Part shown: positions 9,375 to 19,406 of the stretch, in pieces
How the letters are laid out: every line of letters starts with the position of its first letter
Position numbering within the stretch: the first letter of the stretch is position 1
Assembly (NCBI RefSeq): GCF_026343945.1
Contig: NZ_JAPKNJ010000001.1
Span: forward strand, 496,001-560,000
DNA length: 64,000 bases
Direction: 5' to 3'
Source: Kaistia algarum
Lineage (GTDB): Bacteria; Pseudomonadota; Alphaproteobacteria; Rhizobiales; Kaistiaceae
The notes under the pieces: generated by a model
What the model saw: only the letters and a program-made list of their open reading frames with translations
The model's database searches: none
Told to the model about the DNA's origin: nothing
Program-made: the position numbers and the translations under genes

Positions 9375-9821
9375 TCACCCCGCGAGATGCTTCTCGATTT
9401 CGTTCGTTGGCAGATGGGCGAGGTCCTTGCCGATCTCGGCCGTGATTGCGGCCTTCACCGCCGGGCTGAAATGCGGTCGGAGGATACCGAGCGCCTTGGG
9501 CGGGGCGATGACGATTATGGCCTGGGTCTTCTCCGCCTCGACGAGCCGGCCCAGTTCCTTCGCCACGTCACCGAGGAACGACGCCTCGCCGGCCTCGTGA
9601 TAATCCGGCTGCTCGACGGCACTGCGGGCGGTGCCATGCGATTGATAGACCCGGCCGGGCCGATCCGTTCCGAGATCATGCGTCGCCGGCTCGAATTCGG
9701 CGAAATGCTCGATAGCCGTGAGATTGATCAGCTCGGCATCGCCATCATTGCGAAACAGCAGCGCCTTGCCACCATCGCAAACGAGGACATAAGCGTGCCT
9801 CGGCACCTTGACCTGTTCCAT
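9375..9821 (-). CDS. host attachment protein family (AtsE-like, baeRF fold)
   Basis: 148 residues beginning MEQVKVPRHAYVLVCDGGKALLF, typical of the host attachment protein family first linked to plant attachment in Agrobacterium. It belongs to the bacterial archaeo-eukaryotic release-factor domain superfamily. Conserved elements include ATHDLGTDRPGRV and FLGDVAKELGRLVEAEKTQAIIVIAPPKALG. The start at 9821 is set by a strong AAGGAAGGA ribosome-binding site; the longer open frame above it is non-coding. Molecular function is not established. Confidence 0.85.
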   Translation of the reverse strand: MEQVKVPRHAYVLVCDGGKALLFRNDGDAELINLTAIEHFAEFEPATHDLGTDRPGRVYQSHGTARSAVEQPDYHEAGEASFLGDVAKELGRLVEAEKTQAIIVIAPPKALGILRPHFSPAVKAAITAEIGKDLAHLPTNEIEKHLAG

Positions 9822-10005
9822 CCCGGCATCCTTCCTTCTGCAATGCCTGCCGCCGCTACCCGGGACAAGCCATGACGAAACAACGTTGCTCAAGGGCAAT
9901 CGTTCGCCTTGATCTCCATCAAGCCCGTTGGCGCGCCGGCTCGCTCTAGCTTGCGCCCGCCCGCGAGATCGCCGAAAAGAGGCCCAACGAACCGGAGAAC
10001 GAACC

Positions 10006-10251
10006 ATGTCCGACGCCGCCGCGACTTCCGGCCTTTCCTTCGAAAAGGCGCTCGCCGAACTGGAGACGATCGTCGGCCATCTGGAACGCGGCGACGTGCC
10101 GCTCGAGGAATCGATCAAGATCTACGAACGCGGCGAGGTGCTGAAGAAGCACTGCGAGGCGCTGTTGAAGCAGGCCGAGGCCAAGGTCGAGAAAATCCGC
10201 ACCGGCGCCGGCGGCGAGGCGATCGGCACGGAACCGCTCGACGTCGAGTGA
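10006..10251 (+). CDS. xseB: exodeoxyribonuclease VII small subunit
   Basis: 81 residues, the usual size. XseB wraps the large subunit XseA to form exonuclease VII, which degrades single-stranded DNA in repair. The family signature is plain: [44 protein letters not shown] at 10006 follows CGGAGAACGAACC. The large subunit gene is not in this window. dxs, usually a close neighbour, lies 6.4 kb downstream on the same strand. Confidence 0.95.
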   Translation: MSDAAATSGLSFEKALAELETIVGHLERGDVPLEESIKIYERGEVLKKHCEALLKQAEAKVEKIRTGAGGEAIGTEPLDVE

Positions 10252-10338
10252 CGAAACGCTGAACAGGCCGTCGCCATTCGTCGGCCTTCCGACGGGTCCG
10301 CCATCGGCCTATTCTCTCCTGACACAAGGAGAGACACT

Positions 10339-11259
10339 ATGACCTCCATCGATCCCGACCCCGTCTTCGGCGATGCCGCATCGAGCGATGCGATCGAACT
10401 CGTCGTCGTTCCGCGCACGGTCGATATCGGCGGCTTCACCGTTCGCCGTGCCTTGCCGACCGTAAAGCGTCGGATGGTCGGCCCGTTCATCTTCCTCGAC
10501 CAGATGGGGCCCGGGGAACTCGCGCTCGGCGAGGGCCTCGACGTACGCCCTCACCCGCATATCGGGCTCGCGACCGTCACCTATCTCTTCGACGGCGAGA
10601 TCGTTCACCGGGATTCGACCGGGGTCGAGGCGACGATCCGGCCGGGCGACGTCAACTGGATGACAGCTGGACGCGGCATTGCCCATTCCGAACGGTCCAG
10701 CCCGGAATTCCGCCATCGCGCCAACAAACGGACCGTCGCCGGGCTCCAGACTTGGGTCGCACTGCCCAAGGATCATGAGGAAACGCCGCCGCAGTTCCAT
10801 CATCATGACAGCGCCGCGCTGCCGGAGATCGAGGACGGCGGCGCCAAGGTTCGCCTCATCCTCGGCTCAGCCTTCGGCGCCACCTCGCCGGTCGAGACCT
10901 TCACCGACACGATCTACGCCGAATTGCTGCTCCAGCCCGGCGCGTCGGTGCCGATCGACGCCGCCCATATCGAGCGGGCGCTCTATCTCTATGAAGGGAC
11001 GATCGAGATCGGCGGCGACGTCTTCGAGGGTTCGCAGTTGCTGGTGCTGCGGCCGGGCGATCCGATCACCGTCATGGCCCGAACGCCGGTCCGCGCCCTT
11101 CTCGTCGGCGGCGCCCCGATGGACGGCCCGCGCCACATCTGGTGGAACTTCGTCTCCTCCTCCAAGGAGCGCATCGACCAGGCCAAGGCCGACTGGAAGG
11201 CGGGCCGTTTCGACAAGGTGTTCGGCGACGAAAAGGAGTTCATCCCGCTGCCGGATTGA
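10339..11259 (+). CDS. pirin family protein
   Basis: 306 residues, a bicupin of the pirin family. The N-terminal cupin has the metal-ligand pattern PHPHIGLATVTYLFDGEIVHRDS followed by the glutamate of GIAHSERSS. The C-terminal cupin is present but weaker (LLLQPGASVPIDAAHIERALYLYEG). Bacterial pirins include quercetinases and redox regulators; the role here is open. ATG at 10339 follows AAGGAGAGAC. It starts 87 bases after xseB and could be read from the same transcript. Confidence 0.9.
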   Translation: MTSIDPDPVFGDAASSDAIELVVVPRTVDIGGFTVRRALPTVKRRMVGPFIFLDQMGPGELALGEGLDVRPHPHIGLATVTYLFDGEIVHRDSTGVEATIRPGDVNWMTAGRGIAHSERSSPEFRHRANKRTVAGLQTWVALPKDHEETPPQFHHHDSAALPEIEDGGAKVRLILGSAFGATSPVETFTDTIYAELLLQPGASVPIDAAHIERALYLYEGTIEIGGDVFEGSQLLVLRPGDPITVMARTPVRALLVGGAPMDGPRHIWWNFVSSSKERIDQAKADWKAGRFDKVFGDEKEFIPLPD

Positions 11260-11384
11260 GACATTGCATCGAAGCGAGCAGGCCAGCCTGAAATTGATGC
11301 TTCTCAGGCATGGATGCGTGCGCTCAAGATGGGCGCTCGCGGTGCCCCCCCTCTCGGGCGCCGCCTCTCTCGAAGGGGACGCCC

Positions 11385-12464
11385 ATGCTCACCACGCGCC
11401 AACCCGTCCTTCGCCGCTTCTGGTATGCGACGCACCGCATCGATGATCTCGCAAGCGGGCCGAAGCCGTTCACGCTGCTCGGCGAGAAGATCGTGCTCTT
11501 CCTCGATTCGAGCGGCGAGCCGGCGGCGCTGATGGATCGCTGCTGCCATCGGACGGCGCGGCTTTCCAAGGGCTGGTGCAAGGGCGATTTGATCGTGTGC
11601 GGCTATCATGGCTGGGCCTATGACCGTACCGGCGCGCTGATCGAGGTGCCGCAATTCTCGCCCGAGCAGATCGTGCCGCGCATCGGCGTGCAAGCGTTTC
11701 ACTGCGTTGCCCGCTATGGCTATGCTTGGGTTTGCCTCGGCGAGCCGCTTGGCGACATTCCGGAAATGCCCGAGGACGCCAATCCGGGCTATCGCCGCAT
11801 CCAGCAATTCCATGAGGTCTGGAAGACGGCGCCGCTGCGCCTCATGGAGAACTCGTTCGACAACGCGCACTTCTCCTTCGTGCATAAATCGACCTTCGGC
11901 CAGATCAGCCAGCCCGTGCCGGAGAAATACGAGATCAGCGAGACAGACTACGGCTTCGAGGCCGAGACCATCGTCGAGATCAACAATCCGCCGCCGGCCT
12001 ACCGCATCACCGGCACCGACGCGCCGACGACGAAGCGCCACATGCGCAACAAATGGTTCATGCCGTTCTGCCGCCGGCTCGACATCGAATATCCCTCGGG
12101 GCTGCGCCACATCATCTTCAACTGCGCGACGCCCGTCGACGACGGCACGCTGCACCTGGCGCAGATCCTCTATCGCAACGACAGCGAAGCGGATTGCCCG
12201 ACCGACGCGCTGATCGCCTGGGATGCCGCGATCCTGGAGGAAGACCGCGACATTCTCGAAGCGACGGATTTCGACGCCACGGTCGACATGAAGCGCAAGG
12301 TCGAGGCGCACATGCCCTCCGACCGCCCCGGCATGATCATGCGCCGCCGCCTGCTGCAATTGCTGCGCGACCACGATGAGGAGGAAATCTCCGAGGCGCG
12401 GCCGGCGGTGGCGATGCCGGACATGCCGGCCTTCCAGCAGGCGAGCGGCGAGATCGGGCCGTAA
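11385..12464 (+). CDS. Rieske non-heme iron oxygenase, alpha-subunit type
   Basis: 359 residues. The N-terminal Rieske 2Fe-2S centre is clear: CCHRTARLSKG (Cys-x-His) and then CGYHGW (Cys-x2-His). The C-terminal catalytic domain has the mononuclear iron site ENSFDNAHFSFVHKS with two histidines. The layout resembles vanillate O-demethylase or pheophorbide a oxygenase-like enzymes. No reductase or ferredoxin gene is nearby, so its electron donor and substrate are unknown. ATG at 11385 is preceded by AAGGGGAC. It converges with the MFS gene at 12475. Confidence 0.88.
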   Translation: MLTTRQPVLRRFWYATHRIDDLASGPKPFTLLGEKIVLFLDSSGEPAALMDRCCHRTARLSKGWCKGDLIVCGYHGWAYDRTGALIEVPQFSPEQIVPRIGVQAFHCVARYGYAWVCLGEPLGDIPEMPEDANPGYRRIQQFHEVWKTAPLRLMENSFDNAHFSFVHKSTFGQISQPVPEKYEISETDYGFEAETIVEINNPPPAYRITGTDAPTTKRHMRNKWFMPFCRRLDIEYPSGLRHIIFNCATPVDDGTLHLAQILYRNDSEADCPTDALIAWDAAILEEDRDILEATDFDATVDMKRKVEAHMPSDRPGMIMRRRLLQLLRDHDEEEISEARPAVAMPDMPAFQQASGEIGP

Positions 12465-12474
12465 GGCCGGCGCC

Positions 12475-13866
12475 CTAGGTCGATCCGCCGGGCCGCTCAT
12501 GGCGCGCCCGGGTCAGGCTGACAAGGGCGGCGACGGCGGCGCATAGGCCGGCCAGGACCAGCGCCAGAGTCGGCGCCGTGGCGACGGGGACCGTCTGGAA
12601 CAGGATGGACATCGAAATCGCCCCGAGCGTCTGCCCGAGAAGGCGCGCCGTGCCCTGCATGGCGCCTGCGGCGCCGCTTCGACCCTTGGGCGCGGAAAGA
12701 AGCAGGATGCGGTTGTTCGGAGTCTGGAACAGCCCGAAACCGGCGCCTGCCAGGATCGTTCCGGCCAGGAAGGCGATGGCCCGAGGGTCCGGCGGCGACA
12801 ACCCCGCTATGAGCAGGCCGATCGCGAGCAGACCACCGCCGACCGCGCAGAGCCACGCCGTCCGGATTCGGTCGGCGAGCCGCCCTGAGATCGGGGCAAG
12901 GATGATCGTCGCGATCGGCCAGGGCATCATGTACAGCCCCGCGAGGGCCGGGCTCATCTGCAGGGTGTGTTGCAGATAGAAGGGCAGCGCGACATAGCTG
13001 AGCATCTGCCCGGTGAAGCAACTGACCGACGCGATCACGGCGATGCGAAAGGCAGGCTCCGCCAACAGGTCGGTGGGCACGATCGGGGCAGCGCTGCCGC
13101 GTTCAAGATAGAGCAGCGCGGCAAGGGACAGAGCTGCGCCGGCGATCAGGGCCATGCCGCTGGCCGGCGCCGTGGCGACCCGATCAGCGCCGGCAAAGAA
13201 CAGCAGGAACATGACCGTGTTGGCCAGGAGGGCTGCCCGGTTCAACGGTCGCTGGACGCCCTGCCGGAAACCGAGCAGCCGGCCACTGAGCAAGACGACG
13301 ATCCCGATCGGGATGTTGACGGCAAAGAGCCAGGGCCAATGGGCGATGGAGAGGATCGCGCCGGCGATCGCGGGACCGGCCGCCGCGGAAATGGCAATCG
13401 TCATCGCGTTGAAGCCGATGATGGTCCCGAGCAGGCGCTGCGGCACGGCAAAGCGCAGATTCATCGCCGCGAGAGCCATGATCGCGCCGGCTCCCATTCC
13501 CTGCACGAACCGGGCGGCGACGAGCACGGGCAAGCTTCCGGCAAAGGCGCAGGCTGCGGAGGCCGCGGTGAAGATCGCGACGCCGATGAGAAAGACCCGC
13601 CGAGGACCATGGATCTCGCCAAGGGCGCCGCAGGGGAGCAGCGCGACCAGCACGGCGATCTGGTAGCTCGACACCACCCATACCGTGTCGCTGGCATGCG
13701 CGCCCAGCGATACGGCAATGGATGGCAGCGCGACATTGGCGATGGCGCCGTCGAGCACGACGAGCACCAACGTCAAGAGCAGGACAGCGACAGCCCAATA
13801 TCGCCGGGGAACGGATAGACCGTCCTCGGCATGCGGGACTGGATGCAGAGTGGAAATGGCTGACAA
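12475..13866 (-). CDS. MFS transporter, DHA2 (14-TM) drug efflux type
   Basis: 463 residues with about 14 predicted membrane helices. Helix 1 carries the DHA2 motif LDGAIANVALPSIA; the loop-2/3 region has GALGEIHGPRRVFLIG; motif C-like glycine/proline-rich text is in helix 5 (AMTIAISAAAGPAIAGAI). Members such as SmvA/EmrB export drugs or toxic organics by proton antiport. The LysR gene at 13981 is divergent with a 114-base shared spacer, a common regulator/pump pairing, so control by that regulator is likely but not shown. Confidence 0.9.
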   Translation of the reverse strand: MSAISTLHPVPHAEDGLSVPRRYWAVAVLLLTLVLVVLDGAIANVALPSIAVSLGAHASDTVWVVSSYQIAVLVALLPCGALGEIHGPRRVFLIGVAIFTAASAACAFAGSLPVLVAARFVQGMGAGAIMALAAMNLRFAVPQRLLGTIIGFNAMTIAISAAAGPAIAGAILSIAHWPWLFAVNIPIGIVVLLSGRLLGFRQGVQRPLNRAALLANTVMFLLFFAGADRVATAPASGMALIAGAALSLAALLYLERGSAAPIVPTDLLAEPAFRIAVIASVSCFTGQMLSYVALPFYLQHTLQMSPALAGLYMMPWPIATIILAPISGRLADRIRTAWLCAVGGGLLAIGLLIAGLSPPDPRAIAFLAGTILAGAGFGLFQTPNNRILLLSAPKGRSGAAGAMQGTARLLGQTLGAISMSILFQTVPVATAPTLALVLAGLCAAVAALVSLTRARHERPGGST

Positions 13867-13980
13867 TTGGGTGGACCCGTTTGGTTGAGCCCCTTGGATA
13901 GGACGGTTCAGGGATGTGCACCAGACGCAACGAGCGGAACATACCCTTGCGTCTGACGCCTTGCCTCGCTAGGTGGGGGC

Positions 13981-14895
13981 ATGCGGGATCTCGATCTGAA
14001 CCTCCTGGTGGCGTTGGATGCCCTGCTGCGGGAACGGAGCGTTTCGGCCGCCGCGCGCGGGCTTGGGCTCAGCACATCGGCGATGAGCCGAACGCTGTCC
14101 CGATTGCGGACGGCACTGGAGGATCCCGTTCTTGTTCCGGCGGGCCGTTCCATGGTGCCGACCCCGCGCGCGGAAGCGATCGCCGACGAGGTGCGCGCGC
14201 TCACCCGCGCCGTCCATGCCGTGTTGAGCCCTGCCGCCGATATCGACATCGGTCAGTTGCGGCGCGACTTCACCATCCGCGCCAACGAGGCCTTCGTGCT
14301 GATTCATGCGGCGGACTTGAGTGCCGCCGTCGCCGCCGTCGCGCCCGGGGTGCGGCTGCGCTTCGCACCCAAGCCGGACAAGGCGATCCAGCCGCTGCGC
14401 GATGCCACGATCGATCTCGACATCGGCGTCCTGGCCGGTGATGGCGCCGAATTGCGCGGACAAACGCTTTTCGTGGACGACTTCGTCGGCGTGGCGCGGA
14501 AGGGGCATCCTGCCTTGCGCGAGGGCCCGATGTCGGCGGAACGATATGCTGCATGTCGCCATGTCATGTCGTCGCGCCGCGGCCATTTCGAAGGTCCGGT
14601 CGACGCGGGGCTCGCGGATCTCGGTCTTTCGCGGACGGTCAGCCTCGTCGTGGCGAGCTATCCGGCCGTCCTTGCCGTCGCGGCGACGTCCGATCTTCTC
14701 GGCATCGCCCCGCGATCCTATTGCAAGGTGGACATGGCGAGCCGGACGGTGATGTTCGAACTGCCGGTGCCGACGCCGCCCTTCACCATCGTTCAAACCT
14801 GGCATCCGCGCATGGATGCCGATCCCGGCCATCGCTGGCTGCGCGGGCTTGTCTTCGACACGCTCCGGATCAAGATGGCGGCGGATCCTGCCTAG
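13981..14895 (+). CDS. LysR family transcriptional regulator
   Basis: 304 residues. The N-terminal winged helix-turn-helix is seen in LNLLVALDALLRERSVSAAARGLGLSTSAMSRTLSRLR, followed by a periplasmic-binding-like effector domain. It most resembles the NodD/SyrM-like group in its domain start. It is divergent from the MFS exporter at 13866 and is its probable regulator. The spacer 13867-13980 should hold the operator; I could not single out a convincing T-N11-A box. Confidence 0.9.
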   Translation: MRDLDLNLLVALDALLRERSVSAAARGLGLSTSAMSRTLSRLRTALEDPVLVPAGRSMVPTPRAEAIADEVRALTRAVHAVLSPAADIDIGQLRRDFTIRANEAFVLIHAADLSAAVAAVAPGVRLRFAPKPDKAIQPLRDATIDLDIGVLAGDGAELRGQTLFVDDFVGVARKGHPALREGPMSAERYAACRHVMSSRRGHFEGPVDAGLADLGLSRTVSLVVASYPAVLAVAATSDLLGIAPRSYCKVDMASRTVMFELPVPTPPFTIVQTWHPRMDADPGHRWLRGLVFDTLRIKMAADPA

Positions 14896-14931
14896 CCGCC
14901 GCGACGGGGCCTCCAACGCTGATCTCGACGA

Positions 14932-16215
14932 TCAGTGCTTCAGATAGGCCTTCGCCAGGCCGTGATAGAGCGATTCGCGCGATACCAGCCGGGCGACGCC
15001 ATAGCCGATCAGCGCCGCGCACATGACCGGCACGGTGTCGCTCGTATCGGCCGTCATTTCGAGGATGATGACGAAGGCGGTGATCGGCGCCTGGACGACG
15101 CCGGCGAAATAGCCGGTCATACCGAGCAGAGCCGCAGGCGCCACAACCGTGCCGAAGACCGAGGCGATCAGGGCGCCGAAGCCGGCCCCGACCGCGAGCG
15201 AGGGCGCGAAGATGCCGCCCGGAATGCCCGAGAAGGCGGCGAGCAGCGTGGCCACCAGCTTGGAGGGCGCGAAATACCACGGTGTCGCGGCGCCCTGGAG
15301 CGCCGCCTTGGCGACGTCATAGCCGGTGCCGAAGGTGATGCCGCCGGTGGCGATGCCGATCAGCGCGCTGGCGAGGCCGGCGGCAAAGGCGATCATCAGG
15401 CTGCGGGCAAGCGGCGCGGGCGCTATGAAGGCGCGCAGGCGCCGGACGCCGGTGAGCATGGCGGCGGAAAAGATTGCCCCGAACGCGCCGCCGAGCAGGC
15501 CGCAGACGCCGACCAACAGCCAGCCTTCCGTCCCGACGACGCGGCCGCTCGCCGCACCGAAATAATCGTAATTGCCGACCAGCGCGAGCGACACCAGTCC
15601 GGCGATGATCACCGCCGTCAGCACGAAGCCGCTGGCGCGCAGCTCGAAGGAGCGAGCCATCTCCTCGATCGCGAAGACGATGCCGGCGATCGGGGTGTTG
15701 AAGGCCGCCGAAATGCCGGCGGCGGAACCGGCGAGGATCAGCATGCGCGGCCGGCCGACGCCGCCAAGCCGGCCTGCCGCCAGCATGATGGAGGCGCCGA
15801 CCTGAACCGTTGGACCCTCGCGGCCGATCGAGGCTCCGGAAGCCAGGCCGAGCAGCGTCAGCACGATCTTGCCGACGGCGATGCGCAACGACAGGAGGCC
15901 GGACCGTCCCGACGGCTCGGCAATCTCCATGGCCGCGATCGCCTGCTGGATGCCGCTGCCCTGCGAGCCGGGGAAGACGGTGCGAGCGAGTTGGGCGGAG
16001 ACGACGAAGCCGAGCGGCGTCAGGACCAGCGGCACCCACCAGCCGACGGCATGCGCCCGGTCGAACAGCATGCGGGCTCCGTCCGCCGCGCTGGCGAAGG
16101 CGACGCTGACGAGGCCGATCGCGAGCGCCCCGCCCCAGAACACCAGTCGCTTCGACCACAGCCGGCGGGAAAGCCAGAGCTGGCGGTGGATTCTCCACTG
16201 TCGGCGCGCTCGCAC
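14932..16215 (-). CDS. ClC-type chloride channel / H+:Cl- antiporter
   Basis: 427 residues of membrane protein without a CBS tail. Selectivity-filter motifs are present: GSGIQQA (GSGIP in most members), GREGPTVQVG with the gating glutamate, and GGIFAPSLAVGAGFG. The internal proton glutamate is also kept (GIVFAIEEMARSF). Having both glutamates points to an H+/anion exchanger, not a channel. The Pro-to-Gln change in the first filter motif is unusual; anion preference might differ. Convergent with the LysR gene, 36 bases away. Confidence 0.9.
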   Translation of the reverse strand: MRARRQWRIHRQLWLSRRLWSKRLVFWGGALAIGLVSVAFASAADGARMLFDRAHAVGWWVPLVLTPLGFVVSAQLARTVFPGSQGSGIQQAIAAMEIAEPSGRSGLLSLRIAVGKIVLTLLGLASGASIGREGPTVQVGASIMLAAGRLGGVGRPRMLILAGSAAGISAAFNTPIAGIVFAIEEMARSFELRASGFVLTAVIIAGLVSLALVGNYDYFGAASGRVVGTEGWLLVGVCGLLGGAFGAIFSAAMLTGVRRLRAFIAPAPLARSLMIAFAAGLASALIGIATGGITFGTGYDVAKAALQGAATPWYFAPSKLVATLLAAFSGIPGGIFAPSLAVGAGFGALIASVFGTVVAPAALLGMTGYFAGVVQAPITAFVIILEMTADTSDTVPVMCAALIGYGVARLVSRESLYHGLAKAYLKH

Positions 16216-16242
16216 GATCCACTCCAGGCTGCGGGTCCGCGC

Positions 16243-16533
16243 TCAGAGCGGGACGTAATCGATCTCGAGAAAGGTCTCGATCTCCGGTACCCAGCGATCC
16301 CGCACGAAGGCGACGTGATCCGGATGCTCGTTGTAGCCCTGATAGGCCGTCGCATCGGCGAATTCCATCGAGAATCCGAAATCGAACTCGTTCTTGGGAC
16401 TGACCTGCCGCAGCCGCTCGAAACGGGTGACGCCGGGGATCGCTGCGAGGACAAGCGCATCGGCCAGGAACGCGGCCTCGGCAGGCGATCCCTTCGGATG
16501 TCTGAGGCGGAAGGCGACGGTGTGGCGGATCAT
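16243..16533 (-). CDS. Dabb (stress-responsive A/B barrel) domain protein
   Basis: 96 residues starting MIRHTVAFRLRHPKGSPAE, a single dimeric alpha/beta barrel domain (Dabb). The motif FDFGFSMEFADATAYQGYNEHPDHVAFVRDRW is typical. Members include stress proteins and small cyclases. The open frame runs on far upstream, but that extension is the complement of dxs and not real; ATG at 16533 is the start. Substrate or role is unknown. It is divergent from dxs. Confidence 0.85.
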   Translation of the reverse strand: MIRHTVAFRLRHPKGSPAEAAFLADALVLAAIPGVTRFERLRQVSPKNEFDFGFSMEFADATAYQGYNEHPDHVAFVRDRWVPEIETFLEIDYVPL

Positions 16534-16653
16534 GCAGGAAGGCTCCCAGCCTACGGGTCGAGTGGACAGGCGGCCCGGAGCGCTTTTCGGCGCGTTGCCA
16601 CCTGCATGCCGGTCGTGTAACCGTGCTCCTTTGTAATCTCTCGCACATTGCAC

Positions 16654-18576
16654 ATGACCGGCAAGCCCGACACGCCCCTTCTCGACAGCGTTCCCCTCCC
16701 CGAGGATCTTCGGCGACTTCCGGAAAGCGCGCTGCCCCAGCTCGCCGAGGAATTGCGCGCCGAGACGATCAGCGCCGTTTCCGTGACCGGCGGGCATCTG
16801 GGTGCCGGGCTCGGCGTGGTCGAACTCACGCTGGCGCTGCACTATGTCTTCGATACGCCGCGCGACCGCATCATCTGGGATGTCGGCCACCAGGCCTATC
16901 CGCACAAGATCCTCACCGGGCGCCGCAAGCGCATCCGCACGCTGCGCCAGACCGGCGGTCTCTCCGGCTTCACGAAGCGGGCCGAGAGCGAATATGATCC
17001 GTTCGGCGCCGCCCACTCGTCGACCTCGATCTCGGCCGGCCTCGGCATGGCGGTTGCCCGCGACCTTTCGCAAGGCGACAACGCCGTCGTCTGCGTGATC
17101 GGCGACGGCGCGATGTCGGCCGGCATGGTCTATGAGGCGATGAACAATGCCGGCGCGCTGCGCTCGCGCCTCATCGTCATCCTCAATGATAACGACATGT
17201 CGATCGCGCCGCCGGTCGGCGCCATGTCGGCCTATCTCGCCCGGCTCGTCTCGGGCCGGACCTATCGCTCGATCCGCGAAGTTGCCAAGCAGCTCGCCCG
17301 CAAGCTGCCGCGCTTCTTCCACGACAAGGCCAAGCTGACGGAAGAATATGCCCGCGGTTTCTTCACCGGCGGCACGCTGTTCGAGGAACTCGGATTCTAT
17401 TATGTCGGGCCGATCGACGGCCATAATCTGGATCACCTGCTCCCCGTGCTGCGCAATCTGCGCGATGCGCCGGATGGGCCGATCCTGCTGCATGTCGTGA
17501 CGCAGAAGGGCAAGGGCTATGCCCCCGCCGAAGCGGCGCCGGACAAATATCACGGCGTCAACCGCTTCGACGTCATCACCGGCAAGCAGGCCAAGGCGAC
17601 GCCGAATGCTCCCTCCTATACCCGCGTCTTCGCCGAAAGCCTGATCAAAGAAGCCGAGACGGACGAGACCATTGTCGCCGTCACCGCCGCCATGCCGACC
17701 GGCACGGGACTGGACCTGTTCGGCCAGGCTTTCCCGACCCGCACCTTCGACGTCGGCATTGCCGAGCAGCACGCCGTGACCTTCGCGGCGGGCCTCGCCA
17801 GCGAGGGCTACAAGCCGTTCTGCGCGATCTATTCTACCTTCCTGCAGCGCGGCTACGACCAGATCGTGCATGACGTCGCGATCCAGAGCCTTCCGGTGCG
17901 CTTCGCGATCGACCGTGCCGGCTTTGTCGGCGCCGACGGGCCGACCCATGCCGGCTCGTTCGACACCGGCTTCCTCGCCGCGCTCCCCGGCATGGTCGTG
18001 ATGGCGCCCGCCGACGAAGCCGAACTGGTTCACATGATCGCCACCTCGGTCGCGATCGACGACGCACCCTCCTCGTTCCGCTATCCGCGCGGCGAGGGCG
18101 TCGGCGTCGACATGCCGGAGAAGGGGCTCGTCCTGCCGATCGGCAAGGGCCGCATCCTGCGCCAGGGCTCGAAGGTTGCGATCCTCTCGTTCGGAACGCG
18201 GCTCGCCGATGCGCTGAAGGCGGCCGAGGAACTCGACACGTTCGGCCTTTCGGCGACTGTCGCCGATGCCCGCTTCGCCAAGCCGCTCGACACGGCGCTG
18301 ATCCTCGATCTCGCGCGCAACCACGAGGTTTTCCTGACGATAGAAGAAGGCGCCGTCGGCGGCTTCGGCAGCCAGGTGCTCGCCTTCCTCGCCGGGGCCG
18401 GCGCCCTTGATCGCGGCCTCAAGATCCGCACCCTCGCCATGCCCGACATCTTCCTCGATCAGGACAAGCCCGAGGCGATGATCGCCACCAGCGGCCTCGA
18501 TGCGCGCGGCATCGTCGCAACGGTGTTCGAAGCACTTGGCCGAGGCGAAGAAGCCGCCGCGATGCGCCGGGCGTGA
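16654..18576 (+). CDS. dxs: 1-deoxy-D-xylulose-5-phosphate synthase
   Basis: 640 residues, normal length. It condenses pyruvate and glyceraldehyde 3-phosphate, the first step of the MEP isoprenoid pathway, also feeding thiamine and pyridoxal synthesis. Thiamine diphosphate binding is seen in [18 protein letters not shown]; other hallmarks are [29 protein letters not shown] and the DRAG block [22 protein letters not shown] lies two codons upstream at 16648, but ATG at 16654 is preferred. ispA is not adjacent. Confidence 0.97.
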   Translation: MTGKPDTPLLDSVPLPEDLRRLPESALPQLAEELRAETISAVSVTGGHLGAGLGVVELTLALHYVFDTPRDRIIWDVGHQAYPHKILTGRRKRIRTLRQTGGLSGFTKRAESEYDPFGAAHSSTSISAGLGMAVARDLSQGDNAVVCVIGDGAMSAGMVYEAMNNAGALRSRLIVILNDNDMSIAPPVGAMSAYLARLVSGRTYRSIREVAKQLARKLPRFFHDKAKLTEEYARGFFTGGTLFEELGFYYVGPIDGHNLDHLLPVLRNLRDAPDGPILLHVVTQKGKGYAPAEAAPDKYHGVNRFDVITGKQAKATPNAPSYTRVFAESLIKEAETDETIVAVTAAMPTGTGLDLFGQAFPTRTFDVGIAEQHAVTFAAGLASEGYKPFCAIYSTFLQRGYDQIVHDVAIQSLPVRFAIDRAGFVGADGPTHAGSFDTGFLAALPGMVVMAPADEAELVHMIATSVAIDDAPSSFRYPRGEGVGVDMPEKGLVLPIGKGRILRQGSKVAILSFGTRLADALKAAEELDTFGLSATVADARFAKPLDTALILDLARNHEVFLTIEEGAVGGFGSQVLAFLAGAGALDRGLKIRTLAMPDIFLDQDKPEAMIATSGLDARGIVATVFEALGRGEEAAAMRRA

Positions 18577-18716
18577 TCACAACACGATGAGCCGAGGCGA
18601 ACTGCCCTTCCGCCGGGCGAGTCCGGGCGTTATGGGAGGGATATGAGCACCGTTCTGCGCACCCGCGCCACCGTCGTCTCGACCTGTTTGCGTTGCACCG
18701 ATGCCAGGTGCCGCCC

Positions 18717-19337
18717 ATGACCCGGAAAGGCAAGGCCCAGCCCGGCAGAGCGCCGGCCAGCCCGCTCCGCATCCTTCGCTACAGCCTCTGGGCCGTCGTG
18801 GCGATGGTCCTCGTCGTTGTAGCGTTCTATGCCTATGATCAGCACAGAGTTGGCACAGGCGGGATCGGGGGGCCGTTCACGCTGGTTGACCAGAAGGGCG
18901 AAACGGTCACGCAGGCGGCGCTCGACGGCCATCCTTCGGCGGTGTTCTTCGGCTACACTTTCTGCCCCGATGTCTGCCCGACGACGCTGCTCGCCGCAAC
19001 CAACTGGCTGAAGGCGCTGGGGCCTGACGGCAACAAGCTGAAGGTCTATTTCGTCACCGTCGATCCCGAGCGCGACACGCAGGCGCAGATGGCGGCCTAT
19101 CTCGGCGCCTTCGACCCGCGCATCGTCGGGCTGACCGGCTCGCGGCCGGCGATCGACGCGATGCTCAAGGAATATCGCGTCTATTCGAAGAAGGTCGGCG
19201 ACGGCCCCGATTATTCGATGGACCACACTGCCGCGGTCTATCTCCTTGACTCGAAAGGCCGCTTCACCGGCACGGTCGACTATCAGGAGAAGGACGAGGA
19301 CGCGCTGGCCAAGCTGAAGCGGCTGGTGGCGGGGTGA
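18717..19337 (+). CDS. SCO family copper chaperone
   Basis: 206 residues. An N-terminal membrane anchor (about residues 18-40) is followed by a thioredoxin-fold domain with the copper-binding FGYTFCPDVCPTTLL (CxxxC) and the distal histidine in DYSMDHTAAVYLLD. SCO proteins deliver copper to the CuA site of cytochrome c oxidase or act as thiol reductants. No oxidase genes are close; the di-heme cytochrome c at 20.1 kb is the only other respiratory gene in this stretch. ATG at 18717 was chosen because the domain begins there. Confidence 0.9.
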   Translation: MTRKGKAQPGRAPASPLRILRYSLWAVVAMVLVVVAFYAYDQHRVGTGGIGGPFTLVDQKGETVTQAALDGHPSAVFFGYTFCPDVCPTTLLAATNWLKALGPDGNKLKVYFVTVDPERDTQAQMAAYLGAFDPRIVGLTGSRPAIDAMLKEYRVYSKKVGDGPDYSMDHTAAVYLLDSKGRFTGTVDYQEKDEDALAKLKRLVAG

Positions 19338-19406
19338 GGCCAGGTGCGGCGGGTTGCATCGCCGCTACGGTCTTGCCCGTGTCGAGGCGCAACGATAAGT
19401 TGCTGC

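Noticed and set aside
13867..13980. LysR operator in the MFS/LysR spacer
   Set aside because: Expected from the gene layout, but no clear interrupted T-N11-A dyad stood out, so none is annotated.
14935..16620. 561-codon plus-strand open frame opposite the ClC gene
   Set aside because: Arginine/aspartate/glutamine-rich shadow of the ClC coding strand; no hydrophobic or domain pattern.
16534..18324. Long upstream extension of the Dabb gene frame on the minus strand
   Set aside because: It is entirely the complement of dxs; the Dabb domain begins at ATG 16533.
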